Source: Treponema sp. (GTDB lineage: Bacteria > Spirochaetota > Spirochaetia > Treponematales > Breznakiellaceae). Taken from it: a stretch of DNA of 10,045 nucleotides. Of this stretch, positions 1 through 6,099 are shown piece after piece; the stretch's first letter is position 1; every line of letters begins with the position of its first letter. Both the position numbers and the translations under genes were made by a program. The notes under the pieces were generated by a model. The model was not told the DNA's origin. It ran no database searches and saw nothing but the letters and a program-made list of their open reading frames with translations. Location of the stretch: contig JAISMQ010000030.1 in the NCBI GenBank assembly GCA_031276685.1, positions 1-10,045 on the forward strand, in the 5' to 3' direction.

Positions 1-121
1 TTTTGCGTACCGGCAGGCCGGCGAACACCGGGGCTTTAACATGCGAAACCTGGGAAGCACGGTTTTTAATATTATACTGGCACAGTTATGCTGCTTTTTC
101 TGCTGCCGGCCATGTTAGCCG
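1..121. other. Left-edge intergenic stretch with no convincing gene
   Basis: This stretch lies beyond the stop codon of the bacteriohemerythrin gene. All three plus frames carry short open stretches that end at 39, 118 or 124, but none looks like protein; one would end in a cysteine run of the CCFFCC type. On the minus strand an ATG at 42-40 opens a frame that leaves the window after 14 codons and begins MLKPRCSPACRYAK. It could be the start of the next gene, but 14 codons are too few to judge. There is a short GC-rich direct repeat around 92-108 but no stem followed by a T-run that would make a clear terminator. Confidence 0.5.
71..76 (-). promoter_or_regulatory. Possible -10 box pointing off the left edge
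   Basis: The minus strand reads TATAAT here, a perfect -10 hexamer in a locally AT-rich patch. The matching -35 region is poor, an A-rich sequence about 17 bases upstream. A transcript would start near 64 and could serve the frame opening at 42. This is only a motif match, and the plus strand also reads TATACT at 73-78, so direction is uncertain. Confidence 0.25.
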
Positions 122-532
122 CTAGTCCCCTTCCACCGATTTGACATAGGCCGCCATGCGGAAATCGTCGCCCTTGATGTGGTTGAGGAGCCAATTGCCG
201 ATGACGGTGGTAACCTGCCCCACCAGGGCTTCCGTGGGCCCCTCCTCCCGGATCTGTCGGGTCATGCTGCCCACCAGGGCCTTAAAATCATCGTGGTAGC
301 GTTTGTGTACCAGGTAGTCGGGGTAGCCGCAGTCGATCTGCATCTTTTCCTCGTCCGCGAAGTGCTTGATCGTGTAGCCGGTAAGGAAATCCAGCGTCCG
401 GAAGATCTCCTCCCGCCCCTGCCCGCCGGCGGAAGCGGCGATAAGCTCGTTCAGGGCCCGGATAAGCTGTTTGTGCTGGTTGTCGATCTTCTCGTGCCCC
501 GTCTCCAGGGAACTGTCCCACTGATACGCCAT
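122..532 (-). CDS. Bacteriohemerythrin (non-haem di-iron oxygen-binding protein)
   Basis: A 136-residue single-domain hemerythrin, the usual length for the bacterial family. It should fold as a four-helix bundle that binds O2 at a di-iron centre in the cytoplasm. All seven expected iron ligands can be placed: His20, His57, Glu61, His76, His80, His118 and Asp123, in the family patterns GHEKIDNQH, HFADEE, HKRYH and HIKGDD. No signal peptide or membrane segment is visible. The ATG has the best Shine-Dalgarno in the window, AGGAGG four bases upstream. It is last in the left operon, 24 bases after the NHL protein stop, and ends in TAG. In an anaerobe or microaerophile it would plausibly sense, buffer or deliver oxygen; that role is inferred from the family. 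Family assignment is very secure. Confidence 0.96.
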   Translation of the reverse strand: MAYQWDSSLETGHEKIDNQHKQLIRALNELIAASAGGQGREEIFRTLDFLTGYTIKHFADEEKMQIDCGYPDYLVHKRYHDDFKALVGSMTRQIREEGPTEALVGQVTTVIGNWLLNHIKGDDFRMAAYVKSVEGD

Positions 533-556
533 ACGCCCTCCTCTTAGGCCCCCGCC

Positions 557-2590
557 CTACTCCAGGGGCGGGAAATAACCCGTAGCGTCCCTGCCGGATC
601 GTTCCATCAGGTAAACTTCCACGTCCACCGGAAGATACGCGGTCCCGAAATTCGTGGGCAGTTGGGAACGGTAACTAATATTATACGAGCCGGTGGGGAC
701 CTGGGCAAGTTTTTCCAAAGCCCCCCGGACCCCCTGGGGCCGGTAGAGGGGCAGGACTTCCCCGCCCGTCTCCCGGCACAGGTAACGGATCTCCTCCGAG
801 GCGTCCGCGCCCCCCACCAGCACGGTGTGGAACACAATGCCGTTATTGGCAAGGTAGGCGGCAAGCTCCGAAAGGCCGTAGCGCTCAAAGGCCGCCGGGG
901 AAAGCTCCCCGGAACTGACAAAAACCACCGCCCGCCTCTTTTCCCCTGCCAGCAGGTCCGTAGCCGCCAGACGCAGCCCCAGGTCAAAACGCCACAGGGA
1001 ATCGTAATCCGCCAGGTCCCCCCGCGCCCCGGCGGGAAGGCTTTCCCGCCGGGGCTGCGCGCCCGCGGAAACAACGGAACGGAGCCGCCCCCGGCCCCCC
1101 GCGACGACCTGGCCGATATCCCCGAGCGCCGCCTCCAGATCGTCCCGCAGCGGAAGCGTGCGGGGGGAGCGTTCAACAAGGACCGACAGATCGACAAACG
1201 CGGAACGGTAGGCGGCGGAGACAAACTGCTGGGCCTGGGCGGCGGCGCCGGCCTCGCCGACCAGGAAATTCCGGGCGTCCAGCCCCACGACGGGGCGGCG
1301 CAGCCGGTCCTGGACCAGGACATCGACGCTTACCTGCGGAAAATTCTCCGCGTTAACCCGCTCCACCTGCACAAAAAGCCCGGAGGCCATGTCGTCCAGC
1401 CGGGTGAGGACGGAGATCTCCCCCGCGTCAAAATTGGCCGCCAGCAGATTCCCGTTGGCGTCCATCGCCACCCCGGTGATCCGCAGGCGGCTGTTTCCGG
1501 CGGTACCCAGCACCCGGACCAGCGCGGAATAGGGATCGACCAGAAGAATACGGTTCGTGTCGGCCACCAGCAGCCCGCCGTCGGAAAGAAAGCGCAGGCT
1601 CTCCGGCCCCGCCAGGTCCCTTACGGCCAGTTCCCCCCGGTAGGCCCCGTTGGAATCGTGGACATAGATCCGCTTGGCCGCCCCGTCCGCCGTGTAGATC
1701 AGCCCGTCCCTGGCGGCGATCCCCGTGGGGGACAGGAAACCGGGGAAGGCCCCCCGCGCGGCCCCCCCGAACGAGAGGATAAAATTCCCGTCGGGGTCGA
1801 ATTTCACCACCCGGCGGTTGCCGTAGTCCACCACGTAGAGGTAGCCGTCCTCGTCAACGGCCAAATTCTGCGGGCCCAGCAGGTTCCCGTCACCCAGGCC
1901 CCGGGTGCCGATGTAGGACACCCAGTCCCCGCCGGAGCTAAGCACGCTTACCCTGCCCCCCCGGTATTCGGAAAGGTAGAGCCGGTCCCCCCAACTGACC
2001 AGATCGTAGGGCCGGTCAAAGCCGTTCAGGGGGCCCCGTTTCCGGTCAAGGACCAGCCCGTTTACATCGATGCGGACAATTTCGTTGCTGCCGTAGGCCA
2101 CCACCCAGACGCTGCCGTCTTCCAGGGGCAGTACCGCCGTAGGCTGGCGGTAGTACACGTTTTCGCCGTAGCTTCCGGGGTAGCGCCCGGCTTCCACGTA
2201 GCGGACCTCGTCATCGTTGACGGGCAGAAGCCCCCGGCGGTTGCCCACCGTCTCGACACGGCTTCCCAGAAGCATGCCCTCGTCGGAATTCCAGCCGTAA
2301 GCCTGGGCCGCAGCCCGCCACTGGCGCAGCGCGGTCTCCTCCATGCCGGACCTGTAGTAGGCGCGGCCCAGCCAGTCCAGGATCAGGGCCTCGCCGGGGC
2401 GGAAGGACAGGGCCCGCTCGAAGGACAGGATAGCCTCGTTAAAGGCGTAGCGGTTAAACGCCTGCACCCCGATACGGAACTGTTCTTCCGCGTACAGGGC
2501 GTCCATGTCCACCGCCTGGGCGCCAAGGGCCAGCAGCGTGAAAAAAAACAGGGCCGCAAACAGCGCGAAGCGGCGGCGCGGCGACATCAT
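557..2590 (-). CDS. Secreted TPR / NHL beta-propeller / VWA-like protein
   Basis: A protein of 677 residues from the ATG at 2590 (or 676 from the adjacent ATG at 2587). The frame is open further upstream, but these starts are preferred: they overlap the TGA of the TPR gene and immediately precede a signal peptide, with basic MSPRRR, a hydrophobic stretch to about residue 22 and a likely cut after AQA at 26. Residues ~33-100 look like two TPR-type helical hairpins. Residues ~145-400 are NHL-like blades; the clearest is 240-269, containing LAVDEDGYLYVVDYGNRRVV. Residues ~405-450 resemble the beta-rich segment often found before VWA domains in secreted proteins. Residues ~464-640 look like a VWA fold with strands RAVVFVSSG (553-561) and GIVFHTVLVG (584-593). 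The metal-site motif DxSxS appears degenerate, with ERSPR at 473-477. It probably acts in the periplasm or at the outer surface as a scaffold or binding protein; substrate unknown. Stop is TAG. Confidence 0.85.
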   Translation of the reverse strand: MMSPRRRFALFAALFFFTLLALGAQAVDMDALYAEEQFRIGVQAFNRYAFNEAILSFERALSFRPGEALILDWLGRAYYRSGMEETALRQWRAAAQAYGWNSDEGMLLGSRVETVGNRRGLLPVNDDEVRYVEAGRYPGSYGENVYYRQPTAVLPLEDGSVWVVAYGSNEIVRIDVNGLVLDRKRGPLNGFDRPYDLVSWGDRLYLSEYRGGRVSVLSSGGDWVSYIGTRGLGDGNLLGPQNLAVDEDGYLYVVDYGNRRVVKFDPDGNFILSFGGAARGAFPGFLSPTGIAARDGLIYTADGAAKRIYVHDSNGAYRGELAVRDLAGPESLRFLSDGGLLVADTNRILLVDPYSALVRVLGTAGNSRLRITGVAMDANGNLLAANFDAGEISVLTRLDDMASGLFVQVERVNAENFPQVSVDVLVQDRLRRPVVGLDARNFLVGEAGAAAQAQQFVSAAYRSAFVDLSVLVERSPRTLPLRDDLEAALGDIGQVVAGGRGRLRSVVSAGAQPRRESLPAGARGDLADYDSLWRFDLGLRLAATDLLAGEKRRAVVFVSSGELSPAAFERYGLSELAAYLANNGIVFHTVLVGGADASEEIRYLCRETGGEVLPLYRPQGVRGALEKLAQVPTGSYNISYRSQLPTNFGTAYLPVDVEVYLMERSGRDATGYFPPLE

Positions 2591-3546
2591 CTGCCCCGCG
2601 GGGGCTCTTCCCCGGTAACAATGCGCCAGTGATCCTGAATTTCCTTTTCCCCGGCGGCCAGATCGAGGGCCCGGCGCAGCCAGGTGCGGGCGCTCAGGAC
2701 ATCCCCGTTTTTGAAGCAGGCCCAGCCAAGGGAATCCATATAGGCGGCGTTTTGGGGCTTGCGGTCCACCGCGCGGCGGCACAGCCTGAGCCCCCGGAGC
2801 AGATCGCCGTTCGTCTCCACCAGCACGTAGCCCAGGCCGTTCATCGCGGTGGTGTTATTTTCGTCCAGTTCCAGGGCCCGCTCGTAATAGTCCAGCGCCT
2901 CCTTGACGCTTTTCTGCATCCAGGCGATGTAGGCCAGCGTGGTGTACAACTGGACCGATTCAAAACCGCTTTTCTGCAGCCGCATCAGTTCAAATTCCGC
3001 CATCTTGTTCTTTTTGGTGATCACGTAGATGTACGAAAGGGCCATGCGGCACTGGTAGGAGCGGAGGACGTTTTGCCCCGTGCTGATCACCTGATCCAGG
3101 TAGATAAGGGCCTCCTCGTAGTGACCAAGCTTGGTATGGCAGAGCCCCAGGTAATAGGCCAGTTCCGCGTTGTCCTCCGTGGAAAAGCCCGCGCCGTCCA
3201 CCTTGACCAGCTCTTTCAGGGCCATATCGTAACGCTTCATGCGGAACAGCCGTATCCCCTCGCGGAGCCTCCCGGACCCGGCCGGTTCGGATCGCGGCTT
3301 CCCGCCGGGGGGGGCGGCAAGCGGCTTCGCCGGGGACGCGGCAGGCGGGGATGGCGGCTTCGCCGATGGTACAGCCGGTGACTTCGCCGGGGACTTCGCC
3401 GCCGGCGCTGCCGATGGTACCGTGCCCGCCTTGCCCCTTCCCGATTTCGGAGAATCGCCGGGGGACGCCCCGCCCCGCTCTTCCAGCGGGTAAACCTGGG
3501 CCTCCTTGCCGGACCCGCCGGCCGGGGGGGCCTTTTTGTCCGCCAT
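2587..3546 (-). CDS. Cytoplasmic TPR-repeat protein with Pro/Ala-rich N-terminus
   Basis: A 319-residue protein in two parts. Residues 1-~90 are low-complexity, rich in Pro, Ala, Ser, Lys and Gly, and probably disordered. Residues ~92-300 are a run of tetratricopeptide helical hairpins; clear examples are around 127-152 (YYLGLCHTKLGHYEEALIYL), 201-230 (EALDYYERALELDENN) and 263-297. No enzyme motif, signal peptide or membrane helix is visible, so it probably works as a cytoplasmic protein-interaction scaffold. The ATG lies 3 bases after the surE TAG, with a weak ribosome site, suggesting translational coupling. Its TGA overlaps the start of the next gene. TPR proteins are too diverse to assign a specific role. 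The following gene also begins with TPR-like hairpins, so the two may have related jobs. Confidence 0.9.
   Translation of the reverse strand: MADKKAPPAGGSGKEAQVYPLEERGGASPGDSPKSGRGKAGTVPSAAPAAKSPAKSPAVPSAKPPSPPAASPAKPLAAPPGGKPRSEPAGSGRLREGIRLFRMKRYDMALKELVKVDGAGFSTEDNAELAYYLGLCHTKLGHYEEALIYLDQVISTGQNVLRSYQCRMALSYIYVITKKNKMAEFELMRLQKSGFESVQLYTTLAYIAWMQKSVKEALDYYERALELDENNTTAMNGLGYVLVETNGDLLRGLRLCRRAVDRKPQNAAYMDSLGWACFKNGDVLSARTWLRRALDLAAGEKEIQDHWRIVTGEEPPRGR
3300..3440 (-). repeat. Internal repeats encoding the Pro/Ala-rich linker
   Basis: GC-rich degenerate repeats inside the TPR gene. The 11-mer GCCGATGGTAC occurs at 3362-3372 and again at 3410-3420, 48 bases apart, which gives VPSA twice at a spacing of 16 residues (43-46 and 59-62). 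Between them GACTTCGCCGG-type units recur in tandem (3380-3402), encoding the KSPAKSP stretch. The spacing keeps the reading frame, so expansion or contraction would change linker length without breaking the protein. Confidence 0.6.
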
Positions 3547-3549
3547 CGC

Positions 3550-4299
3550 CTAACCCCAGATACGCGCTGCCGGATCCCGGGGGTCCCCGCTTACCGGGTG
3601 TACCCAGACGGAACTAACGGCGGCCAGGTTTTGGGAAACCGCGTCCCGGTCGGAACCGGCCTGCGGGGTTACGGTGACCTCCCCGGCGGAAAAAAAACAA
3701 TAACGGTCCCCGCCGGGGGCGTCCAGCGTCTGAAGGCTGTCGTGGTACTGGCGCAGGGAGGGGAAGGCCGGGACCATGCCGCCGGGCCCCCGGGGATCGT
3801 TGGGAATGTTCACGTTGACAAAGGTTCCGGCCTTCCACCGGGCGGCCAATTCGTCCAGACGGGAAAGGGAAAAATCAACCGCCATGCGCCAGTGAAAAAC
3901 CGGATCGCGGCCGTCATCGGCCAGGGAAAGGGCGATAGAGGGGACGCCGAACAGACTCCCCTGCCGGGCCGCCGCCGCGGTACCGGAGTAGAGCAGATCG
4001 GTCCCCAGATTCGCCCCCCGGTTTATCCCCGAAAGGATCAGATCCGGCTTATAAGGGATCCCCCCCAGCATGGCGGTGACAACGCAGTCCACGGGCAGGC
4101 CGGAACAGGCCCAGGTATCCTCCCCGCGGGGCTTTAGGACAAGCGGCCCCCCCAGGAAGGAGATGGAATGGGACACCCCGGAGCGATCCCGGTCCGGGGC
4201 AAGCACCGTGACCCGGCGCCCGCTTTCCCGCAGGGCCGAAGCCAGGAGCAGGATACCGGGGCTTTCAAGGCCGTCATCGTTAGTCAGCAGTATGTTCAT
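3550..4299 (-). CDS. surE: 5'/3'-nucleotidase SurE
   Basis: A 249-residue protein, the normal SurE length, that dephosphorylates nucleoside 5'- and 3'-monophosphates in a metal-dependent reaction. The N-terminus carries the family signature MNILLTNDDG, with the metal-binding acidic pair Asp8-Asp9. Ser40 in APDRDRSGVSHSIS and the Asn residues in SGINRGANLG (90-99, Asn93 and Asn97) match the rest of the metal and phosphate site. YSGTAAAARQG at 104-114 is also typical. It is a cytoplasmic enzyme linked by family knowledge to nucleotide salvage and stationary-phase survival. It starts 12 bases after the kinase TAA with a poor Shine-Dalgarno, and ends in TAG 3 bases before the TPR gene. No defect is visible. 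Confidence 0.97.
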   Translation of the reverse strand: MNILLTNDDGLESPGILLLASALRESGRRVTVLAPDRDRSGVSHSISFLGGPLVLKPRGEDTWACSGLPVDCVVTAMLGGIPYKPDLILSGINRGANLGTDLLYSGTAAAARQGSLFGVPSIALSLADDGRDPVFHWRMAVDFSLSRLDELAARWKAGTFVNVNIPNDPRGPGGMVPAFPSLRQYHDSLQTLDAPGGDRYCFFSAGEVTVTPQAGSDRDAVSQNLAAVSSVWVHPVSGDPRDPAARIWG

Positions 4300-4311
4300 C
4301 GTAACCCGCGT

Positions 4312-5538
4312 TTAGCCCGCCTTCCGCCGGGCGCTAATCACGCGGCCGCCGGTGGCGATCTTTACCGGATAAACCATCGGATGGAAGCCAAAGATACGCT
4401 CGTAATCTTCCAGGCGGTTCCGGTACTCCCCGACTGCCTCGTCCCGGAGGATCGTGTAGGTACAGCCCCCAAAGCCCTGGCCCGTCATCCGGGAAGCCAG
4501 GACCCCCTCTATCTCCTGGGCCCGCTTTACCAGCCAGTCGATTTCGGGGCAGGAAACCTCGTAAAGATCCCGCAGGCTTTCGTGGGAATGGAGGATGATC
4601 CTGGAAAGCGCCGCCGGATCGGAGCGGAGAAGCGAATCCCGGGCGTCGTACACCCGGAGGATCTCCTGGACAACGTGCATGCTCCGCCGCCGGATTTCTT
4701 CCGGCAGGTTTCCCATAAATTCCACCAGATCCGTCGTAATAAAATCCCGGAAGCTAAAACCCTGCATGGCCCGGCGCAGCGGATCAATGGCCCCCCGGAC
4801 AACGGCGGGCGGGGGGTTCCGGGACAGAATCTCCAGCCCCTATTTCGTCTCCCGGCGGCGCTGGGCCAGTTCGTCCTCCACACCCAGCCGGGGCACCCGG
4901 CTGTCCATGACGAGGATCCGGTAGCGGGAAAGGGTGGATTTGATCTTGGTAACCTCCATCACGGCCTCGTCCACCAGCAGGAACTGATCCTTCCGGGCGG
5001 AAAGGGCGATAAGGTAGTCCACGGGGGAAACGTTTTTTCCAAGGAAAAGCTCGCCTGCGGCGCAGAGCCGGTTAAACAGCTCCCGCTCCCCTATCGATAT
5101 CTGGAACAGCCCCTTTAAGGCCATAACCGAAGCCACTTCGATGGCCGTAGAGGAGGCAAGCCCCGCCTGCTGCGGGATATCCCCGCAGATCGTGAAGTTA
5201 AGCCCCTTGACGGGACACCCCAGTTCGGCAAAAACATGGACCGCTACCTTGATGTAATTAGCCCAGCGATCCTCCCGCTTGTACTTCAGATTCACCAGGG
5301 TCGTCCGCTTCCGTTCGCCCAGATCCGCCGCGTAAAAGCGGATGGAGTTGTCCTTCCGCAGGCTTACCGCAGCCCGGACGTAACGGTCGATGGCGGAAGA
5401 AAGGTACAATCCCGCCCCCGGCTCTCCGTGTTCGCCCAGGTAGTGAATCCTGCCGGGGGCTTCGGCTACAACAACAGGTTCGGATCGGTCTGTCTCTGCC
5501 TCATATTCCTTGCGATGGATAGGACCGATATCCAACAT
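4312..5538 (-). pseudogene. galK: Galactokinase-like GHMP kinase interrupted by one in-frame TAG
   Basis: Read straight through, this is a 408-codon frame, about galactokinase length, with a single TAG as codon 233 (4840-4842). Sequence on both sides is in the same frame and matches the family, so there is no frameshift or missing segment. GHMP motif 1 is at 28-43 (PGRIHYLGEHGEPGAG), motif 2 at 126-132 (GLASSTA), Arg30 and Asp174 fit the catalytic pair, and motif 3, GQGFGGCTYTIL, lies in the C-terminal half. The usual sugar-binding TDY of galactokinases is replaced by GEP at 38-40, so the substrate may not be galactose. The first half alone (232 residues) lacks motif 3 and should be inactive. 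Codon 233 lies between RRRETK and GLEILS; Lys, Gln or Glu codons are one base away from TAG. The gene is first in the left operon. It could be a nonsense mutation, a sequence error or, less likely, a readthrough site. Confidence 0.8.
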
Positions 5539-5574
5539 GTATAAAAAACCTCTCAGATGGCAATAGATAGAGGT

Positions 5575-5603
5575 AGCATAGCGGAAATTGCGGGATTGTT
5601 CAA
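5575..5603 (-). promoter_or_regulatory. Sigma70-type promoter of the left operon
   Basis: On the minus strand TTGAAC (5603-5598) is followed after 17 bases by TATGCT (5580-5575), a good -35/-10 pair. Transcription would start near 5568, giving a leader of about 30 bases. This leader contains GAGAGG at 10 bases before the kinase ATG, a reasonable ribosome site. No other strong promoter is evident inside the block downstream, so this one probably serves the whole operon. Confidence 0.6.
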
Positions 5604-5660
5604 GGAAAACAGACCAACAAAAGATAAGGAAATTCGCTTTTTTAACGTGTTTTGGGCCCG

Positions 5661-5681
5661 TTTCCGCCGGGGGGGCGGAAA
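5661..5681. repeat. Inverted repeat between two divergent promoters
   Basis: TTTCCGCC (5661-5668) and GGCGGAAA (5674-5681) form a perfect 8-bp dyad around five G bases. It lies between the kinase promoter and the promoter of the small membrane protein. Neither strand has a T-run directly after the stem, so it is not a typical Rho-independent terminator. It could be an operator for a regulator acting on both units, or only a chance GC-rich dyad. Confidence 0.45.
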
Positions 5682-5698
5682 ACAGGCGGGAATTTTGG

Positions 5699-5727
5699 TT
5701 GACACCCGGCCTGCGGAGGTTTATACT
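5699..5727 (+). promoter_or_regulatory. Near-consensus promoter abutting the membrane protein start
   Basis: TTGACA (5699-5704), a 17-base spacer and TATACT (5722-5727) make the closest match to a sigma70 consensus promoter in the window. Transcription would begin about 5734, only about three bases before the ATG at 5737. The GGAGG at 5715-5719 falls inside the spacer, so it would not be in the mRNA. This implies a leaderless transcript if the ATG at 5737 is the start. Confidence 0.65.
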
Positions 5728-5736
5728 GCCAGCGGT

Positions 5737-6099
5737 ATGAAAAAAATCATAAATACCATAATATCCAACAGATCGGTGATGGTTCAGGTACTATGGATAT
5801 GTATCATCGTCTACGCCATCGCCTCGCTGAACATCATCATCCACGCGCTTCTTATCTACGACAAGGCGCCGGGGGCCTACCTGGATCCCCAGTCCTCGCT
5901 CAACTTCGCGCTTATCTCGTTCCTGCTGGTCGTGCTGATATCGGCCTACCACATCAGCACCCTGGTCAGGCGCCGGAAGCGGCGGTCCGACCGGCGCAAG
6001 CTTTCCAGGGCCAAGACCCAGCGGGCCAAGCACAACGCCGCCAGAAAACGGGTGCGGGAATTTGTGTTTATCGGCCTGGGGGAACGCTACCCGGACTAG
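5737..6099 (+). CDS. Small two-helix membrane protein with basic C-terminal tail
   Basis: A 120-residue protein from ATG 5737. I do not recognise the family. Two hydrophobic segments are visible, about 13-41 and 55-78, joined by a short loop with KAPGAYLDPQSS. After the second helix comes a strongly basic region (78-107, containing RRRKRRSDRRK and later RAKTQRAKHNAARKR), then a short end, EFVFIGLGERYPD. By the positive-inside rule both ends should be cytoplasmic, and the tail could bind nucleic acid, ribosomes or acidic lipids; that is inference. The frame is open back to 5557, but those codons cross promoter sequence and do not look like protein, so the later ATG is preferred. An ATG at 5779 is another possibility. 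The gene ends in TAG and its last 32 bases overlap the end of the methyltransferase gene on the other strand. Confidence 0.75.
   Translation: MKKIINTIISNRSVMVQVLWICIIVYAIASLNIIIHALLIYDKAPGAYLDPQSSLNFALISFLLVVLISAYHISTLVRRRKRRSDRRKLSRAKTQRAKHNAARKRVREFVFIGLGERYPD

Noticed and set aside
41..118. Short plus-strand frame beginning at the ATG at 41
   Set aside because: It has 25 codons ending in a cysteine-rich run from a GC-rich repeat, no ribosome site and no known pattern.
662..2632. Very long plus-strand open frame (656 codons) opposite the NHL protein gene
   Set aside because: It mirrors the real minus-strand gene. The encoded sequence is low-complexity with many Pro, Gly, Gln and His and no domain pattern, as expected for an antisense frame in GC-rich DNA.
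2591..2782. 64-residue N-terminal extension of the NHL protein
   Set aside because: It lies inside the TPR gene in another frame, is rich in Arg, Gly and Pro, and would bury the signal peptide. The starts at 2590/2587 fit the stop-start overlap.
4312..4767. Separate downstream gene starting at the ATG at 4767
   Set aside because: No ribosome site precedes it, and kinase-like sequence continues upstream in the same frame to the TAG. It is the C-terminal half of the broken kinase.
4840..4842. TAG read as pyrrolysine or another amino acid
   Set aside because: Four other genes in the window end normally in TAG, no pyl gene is present here, and kinases of this family are not known to need pyrrolysine. 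It remains open only as a point to check.
4168..5118. 316-codon plus-strand frame opposite the kinase and surE
   Set aside because: An antisense shadow with no recognisable domains over two well-supported minus-strand genes.
5557..5736. 60-residue N-terminal extension of the small membrane protein
   Set aside because: It crosses the kinase promoter, the dyad and the gene's own near-consensus promoter, and does not look like protein.
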